Positions 37,313-46,191 of a stretch of 64,000 nt of DNA are shown one piece after another. Below the pieces are notes generated by a model. That model was given only the letters and a program-made list of their open reading frames with translations. It was not told the DNA's origin and ran no database searches. Made by a program: the position numbers and the translations under genes. Source of the stretch: Gemmatimonadota bacterium (GTDB lineage: Bacteria; Gemmatimonadota; Gemmatimonadetes; Gemmatimonadales; GWC2-71-9); the NCBI GenBank assembly GCA_016704275.1, contig JADJAK010000001.1:682001-746000 (forward strand). The letters are read 5' to 3'. Within the stretch, counting starts at the first letter, position 1. The number at the start of each line of letters is the position of its first letter.

Positions 37313-37872
37313 TTGGCCCTCCGCCAGGTGCCGGTGCTCAGGGAGTACAGGGTGGGCCGCCCGGTGGCCCGGACGACCGAGATCGCTCGGCAACGCTTGC
37401 AGGATGCGTCAGGCAGTGCCGAGGTGAGATAGATCGTACCCCCCCGGGAGGCGGAGCCGTCGCGTCGGAAGACGATGGTGGCAATCTCGGTCGGGTCCGA
37501 GGGACCCGGGACGTCGGCTGACGTCCCCTTGGTCAGCCGGCCCGGCTCGTCCAGGACCACGGTCCGGACCCGTTCCCCGGTTCCGACGGCGCCATTGTTG
37601 TCCACGTCCTCGTGAATCTGGATCCGCTGGGGGTCGACCACCACGAACCGGACATTGGCCTGCAGGGTGACGGCAAGTCGCTGCGCCTTGCTCACTTCCG
37701 TGATCACTTCGCGGGCGATGGCATCGGTCCGATAGCGCTGCCAATCGAGCCGGGAGGCGGCGATCCCCGAGAGAATACCGATCATCACGATGACGATCAG
37801 GAGCTCGATAAGGGTCACGCCATGGCGCCCCCACCGGGCCACCGGGCCCGAGGGAGGGAGTCGACGTTTCAT
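37309..37872 (-). CDS. GspH/FimT-like pseudopilin
   Basis: 187-residue prepilin, first gene of the operon. The signal RWGRHGVTLIELLIVIVMIG has Val rather than Phe after the cleavage Gly, which is tolerated. GspH/FimT-type blocks follow (REVITEVSKAQRLAVTLQ). A calcium-loop-like DVDNNGAVG lies at residues 89-97. I used ATG 37872 (MKRRLPPSG); ATG 37956 would add 28 untypical residues. It is divergent from glyS with a 119-base gap. The major pilin, PilB, PilC and PilMNOPQ genes are not in the window. Confidence 0.75.
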   Translation of the reverse strand: MKRRLPPSGPVARWGRHGVTLIELLIVIVMIGILSGIAASRLDWQRYRTDAIAREVITEVSKAQRLAVTLQANVRFVVVDPQRIQIHEDVDNNGAVGTGERVRTVVLDEPGRLTKGTSADVPGPSDPTEIATIVFRRDGSASRGGTIYLTSALPDASCKRCRAISVVRATGRPTLYSLSTGTWRRAN

Positions 37873-37979
37873 GATGCATCGAGCAATGATGGCCAATTGT
37901 CCTGCCTCTGGATGGAGCCGACTGCCGGGAGCCGTTACCTTCCCGCTCGCGAACACGGGCTACCCTCCTCCACTTCTGC

Positions 37980-37985
37980 TAGTTT
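37980..37985 (+). promoter_or_regulatory. -10 element of glyS, probably leaderless
   Basis: TAGTTT ends six bases before the glyS ATG, the same spacing as in trpS; no convincing -35 and no Shine-Dalgarno are visible. Confidence 0.4.
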
Positions 37986-37991
37986 CGGACC

Positions 37992-39322
37992 ATGGCTGAT
38001 CTGACTTTAATGGACAAGCTGGTCTCCCTGGCCAAGCGCCGGGGCTTCGTCTTCCAATCCTCGGAAGTCTACGGCGGGCTGGGCTCGGTCTGGGACTACG
38101 GCCCGCTCGGCGTGGAGCTGAAGCGTAACGTCAAGGACCGCTGGTGGCGTTCCCTGGTGCACGCCCGGGACGACATCGAGGGGCTCGATGCCGCCATCCT
38201 GATGCACCCCAAGGTCTGGGAGGCCTCCGGCCATGTGGCCGGCTTCACCGACCCGATGGTCGATTGCCGGACCTGCAAGGGCCGGTTTCGGGCCGACAAG
38301 CTGGCCGACGCCCGCTGCCCCCAGAAGCCGAGCAAGGTCCCCGGGGAGCACACGGCGTGCGACCTGACCGAGCCCCGGCTCTTCAACCTCATGTTCAAGA
38401 CGTTCATGGGGCCGGTGGAGGACACGGCGGCGGTGGTCTACCTCCGGCCGGAGACGGCTCAGGGAATCTACGTCAACTACCTGAACGTCCTGAACAGTTC
38501 GCGGCAGAAGATCCCGTTCGGGATTGCCCAGGTCGGCAAGGCGTTCCGCAACGAGATCACGCCCGGGAATTTCATCTTCCGGACCCGCGAGTTCGAGCAG
38601 ATGGAGATGCAGTTCTTCGTCCGGCCCGGCAGCGACATGGAGTGGTTCGAGCAGTGGCGTGCCATCCGCATGCAGTGGCATCACGACCTCGGCCTCACGC
38701 CGAGCAAGCTGCGTTGGCACGAGCATGGCCGGGGGAGCTCGCCCACTATGCCAAGGCGGCCTACGACATCGAGTACGAGTTTCCCTTTGGCTGGCAGGAA
38801 ATCGAGGGCATCCACAATCGTGGCAATTTCGATCTCGGGCGGCACCAGGAGCACTCCGGCAAGAAGCTCGAGTACTTCGATCCGCAGGCGAATGAGCGCT
38901 TCCTCCCGTACATCGTCGAAACCTCGGCGGGCGCCGACCGCGTCACGCTGACGGTGATGGCCGATGCCTATCGCGAGGAAGAGGTCGAGGGTGAAGTGCG
39001 CGTGGTGCTCGGCTTCCACCCGCGCATTGCGCCGATCAAGGCCGCCGTGCTGCCGTTGACCAAGAAGGATGGACTGCCGGAGGTCGCCGACGCGCTCTAC
39101 CACGATGTCAAGCGTCGCTTCCCTTCGTTCTACGATGATGGTGGTGCGATCGGTCGGCGCTATCGGCGTCAGGATGAGGTCGGCACGCCGTGGTGCTTCA
39201 CGATCGACCACGACACCCTGACGGACCGCACCGTGACCGTGCGTCACCGTGACTCGATGCAGCAGGAGCGTATCGGCCTCGACCAGGTGGTTGCCTGGGT
39301 GGCCGCCAAGCTGGAGGAGTAA
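37992..39322 (+). CDS. glyS: Glycyl-tRNA synthetase (dimeric type), interrupted by a single-base frameshift
   Basis: Class IIa single-chain GlyRS (GlyQS type). The first frame runs from ATG 37992 and carries the [22 protein letters not shown] start, a CxxC pair (CRTC, with later Cys residues), [16 protein letters not shown] and [14 protein letters not shown]. Near 38729-38735 the frame is lost; the rest ([21 protein letters not shown] to the end, with [10 protein letters not shown] and the C-terminal anticodon domain) is in the -1 frame. The span of 1331 bases is one short of a multiple of three, and one added C in GGCCGGGGG restores the family sequence. I treat it as a probable assembly error in an essential gene; a true frameshift is the alternative. 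Confidence 0.9.
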
Positions 39323-39324
39323 CC

Positions 39325-40602
39325 ATGGCGAAACACGCGGCACATCGGGCCATCGGGGCGCATCGATTGCGCCCCGAGAGCCTGATGATGGGGTATGGCT
39401 ACGATCCGACGCTGTCCGAGGGTGCCATCAAGTGCCCGATCTTCCAGACGTCGACATTTGTCTTCGAGAGCGCCGAGGCCGGCAAGGCCTTCTTCGAGGT
39501 GGCGTACGGGCTGCGTGAGGCGAGCCCCGGCGAGGTGCCGGGGCTCATCTATTCCCGGCTGAACAATCCGGACCTCGAGGTGCTCGAGGATCGCCTCTGC
39601 CTCTGGGACGAGGCCGAGAGCTGTGCGGTCTTCAGCAGCGGGATGGCGGCGACGACGACCGCGCTGATGGCCTACCTCCGCCCCGGTGACGTCGTGATCT
39701 ACAGTGCGCCGATCTACGGCGGGTCGGATCACTTCCTCCACCACGTGCTGCCGACCTGGGGCGTGACGGCCATCGCCCTGCCTGCGGGTGAGCCGGCCGC
39801 TGCGCACGAATCACGGCTGCGCGAGGAGCTGGCCGGCCGGCCGCTCGGCGCCGTCCTGCTCGAGACGCCGGCGAATCCGACCAACGGGCTGATCGACATC
39901 GCCGCGGTGGTCGCGATGACCCGGCGGCTCGAGACCCCGGGTCGCCATGCCCCGGTGCTCGTCGACAACACCTTCCTCGGCCCGCTCTGGCAGCAGCCGC
40001 TGCGCCACGGCGCCGACATCGTCCTCTACTCGGCCACGAAGTTCATTGGGGGCCACAGCGACGTGATTGCGGGGGCCGCCCTCGGCAGCAAGGCGATGAT
40101 GGCGCCGGTGCGCGGTCTGCGCACGTTCCTCGGATCGATGCTGTCGCCGATGGATGGCTGGCTCCTGATGCGCTCGCTCGAGACGCTCAAGATGCGAATG
40201 ACGGCCGCGATGAAGAACGCGCGGCATGTGGCCCGGTTCCTCAAGTCCCATCCGAAGGTTGCCGCATTGCACTACCTCGGTGAGATGAGCGCCGACCATC
40301 CGATGCTCGACGTCTATGAGCGTCAGTGCACCGGCCCCGGGTCGTTGATCGCCTTCGAGGTGCGTGGCGGCGAGGCTGCCGCGTTTCGTGTCCTCAACGC
40401 GATGCAGCTCGCGAAGTTGGCCGTCTCGCTGGGGGGCACCGAGTCGTTGGTGGAGCACCCAGCCTCGATGACGCATGCCGATGTCTCCAAGGCGGATCAG
40501 GCGCGCTATGGCATCACCCCGGGGCTGATCCGGCTCTCGGTCGGTGTCGAGCACTACGAGGACCTGATCGCCGACCTGGCGCAGGCCCTCGACCATGCCT
40601 GA
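39325..40602 (+). CDS. Cys/Met metabolism PLP-dependent enzyme (methionine gamma-lyase / cystathionine gamma-synthase family)
   Basis: Fold-type I PLP enzyme of 425 residues acting on sulfur amino acids. Hallmarks: YSRLNNPDLEVLEDRL (for YSRxxNPT), SSGMAA with the phosphate contacts, the PIYGG tyrosine block, VDNTF, and SATKFIGGHSD holding the PLP lysine. Motifs alone do not separate gamma-synthase, gamma-lyase and O-acetylhomoserine sulfhydrylase; the extended N-terminal region and LMMGYGYDPT fit methionine gamma-lyase-like members. It starts two bases after the glyS stop. Confidence 0.82.
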   Translation: MAKHAAHRAIGAHRLRPESLMMGYGYDPTLSEGAIKCPIFQTSTFVFESAEAGKAFFEVAYGLREASPGEVPGLIYSRLNNPDLEVLEDRLCLWDEAESCAVFSSGMAATTTALMAYLRPGDVVIYSAPIYGGSDHFLHHVLPTWGVTAIALPAGEPAAAHESRLREELAGRPLGAVLLETPANPTNGLIDIAAVVAMTRRLETPGRHAPVLVDNTFLGPLWQQPLRHGADIVLYSATKFIGGHSDVIAGAALGSKAMMAPVRGLRTFLGSMLSPMDGWLLMRSLETLKMRMTAAMKNARHVARFLKSHPKVAALHYLGEMSADHPMLDVYERQCTGPGSLIAFEVRGGEAAAFRVLNAMQLAKLAVSLGGTESLVEHPASMTHADVSKADQARYGITPGLIRLSVGVEHYEDLIADLAQALDHA

Positions 40603-40608
40603 GCGGTC

Positions 40609-41316
40609 GTGATACTCGCGGAGTTCGAGCGGATGATCCGCCGGATGAGTGCCGAGGTGCCGAGTGAGTACTTCGATGGCGTCACCGAGGTGGTGGTGTC
40701 GCCGCGGGCGGTGCCGCATCCGACGCGCGCCGAGATCTACACCCTGGGCGAGTGCATCCCGCTGCCGCTTGAGCAGGAGGCCCCCGAGGCGGTCCAGAGC
40801 CGGGTCGTGCTCTATCACGGCTCTTTCCTGGCGCTGGCCCAACTCGACGCGACCTTCGATTGGGAGCAGGAGGGGTGGGAGACGCTGACGCACGAGCTGC
40901 GGCACCACGTCGAATGGCGCGCCCGGGGCGATGACCTCGAAGCGCTCGACCGCGCGGCCGAAGCCAACTATGCGCGCCAGGACGGTGACCCGTTCGATCC
41001 CCTCTTCTTCCTGGATGGCGACGCGCCGGTGGCGGATGTCTACCAGGTCGAGGACGACTGGTTTCTTGACCTGGTGGTGCGGCAGGTGCCATCGGCGGTA
41101 CGCTTCAATTGGCACGGCAAGCGCTATGTGGCCGAAGTGCCGCCGCAGACGTCACTGCCCGCCTATCTTCTGGTGGATGGCGTGGATGAGCCGCCCCCCG
41201 GCGACTTGATCCTCGTGCTGCGGGTGAAGCCCCGGTTGTTCGACCTCTTTCGTTCCCGTCCCCTGCATCAGGGTGCGGTGCAGGCGGTCTCCGACACGCG
41301 CGATGAGGTGCCCTGA
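40609..41316 (+). CDS. Zincin-like metallopeptidase-family protein
   Basis: 235-residue protein with the metal-binding motif HELRHHVEWRARGDD (H95, E96, H99, H100, E102), consistent with an HExxH zincin; I think it is closest to the minimal zincin proteins of the COG3824 type. The N-terminal half has VVVSPRAVPHP and YTLGECIPLP. The C-terminal third (about residues 140-225) is a predicted beta-rich domain. There is no signal peptide or membrane helix, so it is probably cytosolic. GTG 40609 is used; an ATG at about 40633 is a possible alternative. It abuts the 89-residue gene (TGATG) and is two genes from a ubiquitin-like protein, so a proteolytic partner role is possible but unproven. Confidence 0.6.
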   Translation: MILAEFERMIRRMSAEVPSEYFDGVTEVVVSPRAVPHPTRAEIYTLGECIPLPLEQEAPEAVQSRVVLYHGSFLALAQLDATFDWEQEGWETLTHELRHHVEWRARGDDLEALDRAAEANYARQDGDPFDPLFFLDGDAPVADVYQVEDDWFLDLVVRQVPSAVRFNWHGKRYVAEVPPQTSLPAYLLVDGVDEPPPGDLILVLRVKPRLFDLFRSRPLHQGAVQAVSDTRDEVP

Positions 41317-41585
41317 TGGTATTCAACGTGACGACCTCGCTCGACCCCGGCGCCGTGATCACCAGCGCCAAGCGCTTCTTTGCCGAACGGGTGCCGCATC
41401 ACGCGGCATTTCCGGAGAAGGAAGGCGACAGCTGGTTGGTGCTGCGCGGACAGGGCGGCGAGGAGATCGCGCTCGCGACCTCGGTGGTGGATGGGTCGAC
41501 CCGCGTGCGTGCCAGCACGCTGCTCTTTGATCACGCAGTGGATCGATTCCTGAGCACCCTGCCTCCCGCCGCGGAGCCGACATGA
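41316..41585 (+). CDS. Small conserved-looking protein of unknown function
   Basis: 89 residues, MVFNVTTSLDPGAVITSAKR at the start, then GDSWLVLRGQGGEEIAL and a helical C-terminus (LLFDHAVDRFLSTLP). Alternating beta and alpha pattern, no Cys, no signal. It overlaps the zincin gene by one base and the ubiquitin-like gene by four, so all three are co-translated. I do not recognise a family. Confidence 0.7.
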   Translation: MVFNVTTSLDPGAVITSAKRFFAERVPHHAAFPEKEGDSWLVLRGQGGEEIALATSVVDGSTRVRASTLLFDHAVDRFLSTLPPAAEPT

Positions 41586-41845
41586 CCGCCGCCGAGTTGC
41601 CGATTCGGGTGATGGTGCACGAGGTCTGGGACGACATCCCACTCGTGGTGACGCCGACCACCACGGTGCGCGAGATCAAGCAGCGCGCACTGGCGGCTGC
41701 CCGTGTCGTCGAGTCCGCTGACGCCTTCCTCGTCAAGTTTCGCGGGGCGGAGTTGGCCGATGAAGCGCAAACGGTTGCCCAGAGCGGCATGCCGGCCGGT
41801 GCGCCGCTGATCGTGTTGCGCCGGTCGCGCCGCCCAGTCCACTGA
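41582..41845 (+). CDS. Ubiquitin-like beta-grasp protein
   Basis: 87 residues whose order of elements follows ubiquitin: beta hairpin (PIRVMVHEVWDDIPLVVTPT), helix (TTVREIKQRALAAARV), then FLVKFRGAELADEAQTVAQS, matching the ubiquitin pattern of F-A-G-x-x-L-x-D-x-x-T-L, and a last strand GAPLIVLRR. The C-terminus is RRSRRPVH with no Gly-Gly, so it is unlikely to be conjugated like ubiquitin; YukD-type non-conjugated members are a better analogy. No E1, E2 or JAB gene is nearby. The family call is by eye and rests on pattern only. Confidence 0.55.
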   Translation: MTAAELPIRVMVHEVWDDIPLVVTPTTTVREIKQRALAAARVVESADAFLVKFRGAELADEAQTVAQSGMPAGAPLIVLRRSRRPVH

Positions 41846-41859
41846 ACGGGACGGACACG

Positions 41860-42747
41860 ATGCTTGTCGTGACGGCAGCGGCGTGCCTGACGCACGACCC
41901 TGGCAGCGGCATGCCGGAACAGCCGGCGCGTCTGCGCACGGTGTTGCAGCGACTCGCCACGGCGGGTGTCCCCGTCGCCGATGCCGCACCATCGCCGCCC
42001 GAGTGGTTGGCCACGCTCCACGATCCCGCCTATCTCCAGGACCTCGAGGCGATGAGCCGCCGTGGCACCGGGGACTATGGCCCGGATTGCCCCGTCGGGC
42101 CGGCGACCTGGCGTGCCACGCTGGCGGCGGCTGGGGCCGCCCGCGCCGCGCTCGCCCACGCCCTCGACGGACAGGGGAACGCCTTCGCGGCCATCCGCCC
42201 GCCGGGGCACCACGCCCTGCGGCATGGCGCGATGGGCTTCTGCTACGCCAACCACATCGCCTTGCTCGCCACCGAGGCTCGACGCGCCGGTCGCGATCGG
42301 GTGCTGATCGTCGACTGGGATGTGCACCACGGCAATGGCACGCAGGCCCTCGTCGAGCATGACCCGACGATCCGCTTCATCTCGATGCATCAATCGCCGT
42401 GGTGGCCTGGGTCCGGTGCCGCCGACGAACGCGGCGTGGGCAACATCTTCAACGTGCCGATGCCACCGCAGCTCGCCGCCGCACGCTACGTCGAGGCGCT
42501 GTGGGATGCGGTGACGGTGGCCACCGCCGAATGGCGACCCGACGTGGTGCTGGTGTCCGCCGGCTACGACGGGATGGACGGCGATCCGCTGGGCGGCTTC
42601 ACCCTGGAGCCGCCCCATTTTGCCGACTGGGTGGGGCGGCTCCGCACCGCTTTCCCCTCGGCCCCGATCGTGGCCTTGATGGAAGGCGGCTACCTCCCGG
42701 CGCGACTCGCCAACGGGGTGCTGGCGACCGTCGAGGCGCTCGCCTAA
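41860..42747 (+). CDS. Histone deacetylase-fold hydrolase (acetylpolyamine amidohydrolase/HDAC family)
   Basis: 295-residue Zn-dependent deacetylase of the arginase-like fold. Catalytic elements are intact: RPPGHHA with the tandem His (H117/H118), VDWDVHHGNGTQ (D154 and H156 as Zn ligands), VSAGYDGMDGDPLGG (third Asp ligand) and EGGY with the transition-state Tyr. Bacterial members act on acetylated polyamines, acetoin-related substrates or protein lysines; the sequence does not decide. It lies 14 bases after the ubiquitin-like gene. Confidence 0.87.
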   Translation: MLVVTAAACLTHDPGSGMPEQPARLRTVLQRLATAGVPVADAAPSPPEWLATLHDPAYLQDLEAMSRRGTGDYGPDCPVGPATWRATLAAAGAARAALAHALDGQGNAFAAIRPPGHHALRHGAMGFCYANHIALLATEARRAGRDRVLIVDWDVHHGNGTQALVEHDPTIRFISMHQSPWWPGSGAADERGVGNIFNVPMPPQLAAARYVEALWDAVTVATAEWRPDVVLVSAGYDGMDGDPLGGFTLEPPHFADWVGRLRTAFPSAPIVALMEGGYLPARLANGVLATVEALA

Positions 42748-42756
42748 GCTTCCCCC

Positions 42757-43776
42757 ATGACCCTTCGCCTCAGCACCGAGCTGCTCGCCCTCCGCACCCG
42801 CCATCCGTTCATCATCGCACGCGGCGGCCAGAGCGACTATCGCACCGTGATGGTCAAGATCACCGACGACGACGGCGTCGAGGGGTGGGGCGAGGCCGCG
42901 GCGACGCGCTTCTACGGCGAGACGCTGGAGACGGTGCAGGCGGCGCTCGCGACCTACGGCACGCTCCTCGGTGATGACCCGCACCAGCTCGACGCGATCG
43001 AGCGGCGGCTCGAGCTCACCTTGCGGCGGAACGCGGCTGCGCGCGTGGCGATCTCCGCCGCGCTGCACGACCTCGTCGGGAAGCGTCTCGGCGTCCCGCT
43101 CTGGCGCTACTGGGGGCTCGACCGCGCCGCGGCCCCGCGGTCGACCTTCACCATCGGGATGGACACGCCGGAGATGATTCGCCTGAAGGTTGGCGAGGCG
43201 GCCGAGTATCCGATCCTCAAGATCAAGCTGGGCGGCCCCGACGATCTCACGCTGTTGCGCACGATTCGCGACGCGACGGACAAGGAGCTGCGCGTCGATG
43301 CCAACTGCGGCTGGACCGCCGTGCACACCGTCCGGATGTTGCCGGTGCTGGAAGAGTTCGGCGTCACGGTGCTGGAGCAGCCGGTTGCGCCCGATGACCT
43401 CGATGGCCTCGCGCACATCCACCGACACGCGCGGATTCCGCTGATCGCCGACGAGAGCTGCGTCACGTCGGGGGACATCGCGCGGCTGGTCGGTCGGGTG
43501 GACGGCATCAACATCAAGCTCGCCAAGTGCGGCTCGTTGCGTGAGGCGTTGCGGATGATCGCCATTGCCCGCACGCACCAGATGACCGTCATGGTCGGCT
43601 GCATGATCGAGTCGTCGCTCGGTATCACGGCCGCGGCACACTTCACGCCGCTGGTCGACATCGTCGATCTCGATGGTGCCGCGCTGCTCTCGCAGGATCC
43701 CTTCGTCGGGGCCGGCATCGCCGGCGGGCAGGTCACGCTGCCGGATGCCCCCGGGTTGGGCGTGACACGACGATGA
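42757..43776 (+). CDS. Dipeptide epimerase (L-Ala-D/L-Glu epimerase type, enolase superfamily)
   Basis: 339-residue enolase-superfamily enzyme of the MLE subgroup. It has the paired lysines KIK (K155, K157), metal ligands D181 (RVDANCGW), E207 (LEQPV) and D232 (ADES), and KLAKCGS for the opposing lysine. The MIESSLG end of the barrel fits AE epimerases that recycle murein tripeptide. This agrees with murQ, anmK and an amidase elsewhere in the window. A TAAGCT hexamer six bases before ATG 42757 may be a leaderless promoter. Its stop overlaps priA (ATGA). Confidence 0.82.
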   Translation: MTLRLSTELLALRTRHPFIIARGGQSDYRTVMVKITDDDGVEGWGEAAATRFYGETLETVQAALATYGTLLGDDPHQLDAIERRLELTLRRNAAARVAISAALHDLVGKRLGVPLWRYWGLDRAAAPRSTFTIGMDTPEMIRLKVGEAAEYPILKIKLGGPDDLTLLRTIRDATDKELRVDANCGWTAVHTVRMLPVLEEFGVTVLEQPVAPDDLDGLAHIHRHARIPLIADESCVTSGDIARLVGRVDGINIKLAKCGSLREALRMIAIARTHQMTVMVGCMIESSLGITAAAHFTPLVDIVDLDGAALLSQDPFVGAGIAGGQVTLPDAPGLGVTRR

Positions 43777-46190
43777 CCGACCGGTACGCGCAGGTCGCCC
43801 TGCCGCTGCCACTCGCCGAACCGTATCGCTACCGGATCCCGGCCACCCTCGCCGATCGCGCGCTCCCCGGGGCGCGCGTCGTCGTTCCGGTCCGCCGAGA
43901 GGAGCTGATCGGCATCGTCACGGCGGTCGATGTCGCGCCACCGCCCACGGCGGCACGCGACATCCTCGCCGCGCCGGATGACGAGGTGGCCCTGCCGGCG
44001 CCGCTCCTCGCCCTGGCCGCGCGCGCGGCGCGCTACTACGGCGCGCCGCCCGGGCTGATGCTGCGCGCCATGCTGCCGGCCGCCCTCTGGGGGCAATCGA
44101 CGGTGATGCTGCACCTCGAGGCCGCCGCACGCGCCGTGGTCGGCGGGACGGCGGGCGATCTGGTGGAGTGGCTGCAGCGGCGCGGCGGGAGCGGCACCAT
44201 CCAGGCCGCCAGTCGCGCCCTCAAGAAGCCGCTCTGGGAGGCCGCCGACCGGCTCCAGCGTGTCGGAGCGCTCTCGCTGGAGGTGGTGCCACCGAACACC
44301 GATGGTGCCGCCGCGACGACCCGCACGGCCGCGATCGTTGGCGAGGTCCTCCCGCTGCTGGCGCGCGATCAGCACTTTGCCCGGAAGCCGGCGCAGCGAA
44401 AGCTCTACGAGGTGCTCGAGGGTCGCGGCGGGCGAATGGCGGTGCGCGCATTGCTTGAAGCGGCAGGCGCCACCATCGGCCCGCTGCAGCAATTGGCGGC
44501 GTCGGGTGTGATCGTCCTGCTCGATGACGAGACCTCGCGCGACCCCTTTGCCGACCTCCCGTCGAGCCCGCCACCACCGCATCTCACCGCCGATCAGACC
44601 CGCGCCCTCGCGACGCTCCGGCAGATTGCGCCCGGCGAGACCTCGCTGCTCTTCGGGGTGACGGGTTCAGGCAAGACCCTCGTCTATCTCGAGCGCATCC
44701 GCGAACTGCTCGCCGAGAATCGCGGGGCGATCGTCCTGGTGCCGGAGATCGCGCTCACGCCACAGACGGTCGCGCGACTCCGCGGCGCCTTCGGTGATGA
44801 CGTCGCGGTGCTGCACAGTGGCCTCAGCGATGGCGAACGCGCCGACGCGTGGCGGGCGCTCCGTCGTGGCGAGCGACGCGTCGCCGTCGGCGCGCGGTCG
44901 GCAATCTTCGCCCCGGTGCGCAACCTCGGCCTGATCGTGATCGACGAGGAGCACGAGTCCAGCTACAAGAACGGCGAGACGCCCCGCTACCACGCGCGCG
45001 AAATCGCCGCCTGGCGCGCCCGCCTCGAAGGCGCTGCCATCATCCTCGGATCGGCCACGCCCGCACCCGAGAGCTGGGCGCGTCTCGCACCGGATCATGT
45101 CGTGCGGCTCCCGGCGCGCATCGGCGAACGGCCGATGCCGCCGGTCCAGTTGGTGGATCTGCGCACCACGCCGATGGTGGCGCATCCCACGGGCGTCCCG
45201 TGGAGCACCGTCCTCGACGATGCAGTGACGGCCGCGTTGGCGAAGCAGGAACAGGTGCTCCTGCTGCTCAATCGCCGCGGCTGGGCGGCCTTCGTGCAGT
45301 GCACCGCCTGCGGCGAAGTAGTGCAGTGCCCGAATTGCAGCATCTCGCTGACCGTGCACCGCAACCCCGACGAACTCCGCTGCCACTATTGCGACTACCG
45401 CACGCCGATTCCCGGTGCCTGCCCCGCCTGCCAGGGGACCACGACCAGGCACCTCGGTGCCGGCACGCAGCAGGTGGAGCGCCTGGTCGCGGAGCGCTTC
45501 CCGACGGCACGCGTCGCCCGGATGGACCTCGACACCACGGCGAGCAAGTGGGGCCATCATCGCATTCTGGAGCGCGTCGGGACGGGCGACGTCGACGTGC
45601 TCATCGGCACCCAGATGATCGCCAAGGGGATCGACTTCCCGAACGTGACGCTGGTCGGCGTGGTCGACGCCGACACCGCGCTGCACCTCCCCGATTTCCG
45701 GTCGGCCGAGCGCACGTTCCAGCTGATTGCGCAGGTGGCCGGGCGCGCGGGCCGCGGTCCGAAGGGTGGCCGGGTCCTGGTCCAGACGCGGCAGCCGGAA
45801 CACCCGGCGCTCGGCTTCGCGGCCCAGCACGACGCGGAGGGGTTCCTCACGGCGGAGCTCGAAGGGCGCCGCTCGCCGCCGTATCCGCCGACGACCTCGC
45901 TGGTGCGGATCGTCGCGAGTGGCGAGGACGGCGGCGCCGTGGCCGAGCGGATCACCGCGCTGGCGCGCTGGTGTGACGCGTTGATCACGCGACTCGACCT
46001 GCCTCTGACACTGCTGGGGCCGGCTCCCTGTCCGATCGAACGGATCACCAATCGCTGGCGGCATCACCTGCTGCTCAAGGGCGACGCCGCCGTGCTCGGC
46101 GGGGTGGTTCGGGCGCTTGCGCCGAAACTTGGCGCGATGCGCGGCGATGTTCGGCTGGCGCTGGATCGGGATCCGGTGTCGTTGTTGTAG
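43773..46190 (+). CDS. priA: Primosomal protein N' (replication restart helicase PriA)
   Basis: 805-residue superfamily 2 helicase that reloads the replisome at stalled forks. Walker A GVTGSGKT at residues 295-302, Walker B IDEEHESSYK, and the zinc-binding Cys set CTACGEVVQCPNC / CHYCDYRTP / CPACQG are all present, followed by VLIGTQMIAKGIDFPNVTLV and QVAGRAGRGPKGG. The N-terminal DNA-binding domain begins at ATG 43773 (YAQVALPLPLAEPYRYR). It is the last gene of the + strand cluster; heptamer repeats follow. Confidence 0.95.
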   Translation: MTDRYAQVALPLPLAEPYRYRIPATLADRALPGARVVVPVRREELIGIVTAVDVAPPPTAARDILAAPDDEVALPAPLLALAARAARYYGAPPGLMLRAMLPAALWGQSTVMLHLEAAARAVVGGTAGDLVEWLQRRGGSGTIQAASRALKKPLWEAADRLQRVGALSLEVVPPNTDGAAATTRTAAIVGEVLPLLARDQHFARKPAQRKLYEVLEGRGGRMAVRALLEAAGATIGPLQQLAASGVIVLLDDETSRDPFADLPSSPPPPHLTADQTRALATLRQIAPGETSLLFGVTGSGKTLVYLERIRELLAENRGAIVLVPEIALTPQTVARLRGAFGDDVAVLHSGLSDGERADAWRALRRGERRVAVGARSAIFAPVRNLGLIVIDEEHESSYKNGETPRYHAREIAAWRARLEGAAIILGSATPAPESWARLAPDHVVRLPARIGERPMPPVQLVDLRTTPMVAHPTGVPWSTVLDDAVTAALAKQEQVLLLLNRRGWAAFVQCTACGEVVQCPNCSISLTVHRNPDELRCHYCDYRTPIPGACPACQGTTTRHLGAGTQQVERLVAERFPTARVARMDLDTTASKWGHHRILERVGTGDVDVLIGTQMIAKGIDFPNVTLVGVVDADTALHLPDFRSAERTFQLIAQVAGRAGRGPKGGRVLVQTRQPEHPALGFAAQHDAEGFLTAELEGRRSPPYPPTTSLVRIVASGEDGGAVAERITALARWCDALITRLDLPLTLLGPAPCPIERITNRWRHHLLLKGDAAVLGGVVRALAPKLGAMRGDVRLALDRDPVSLL

Positions 46191-46191
46191 A

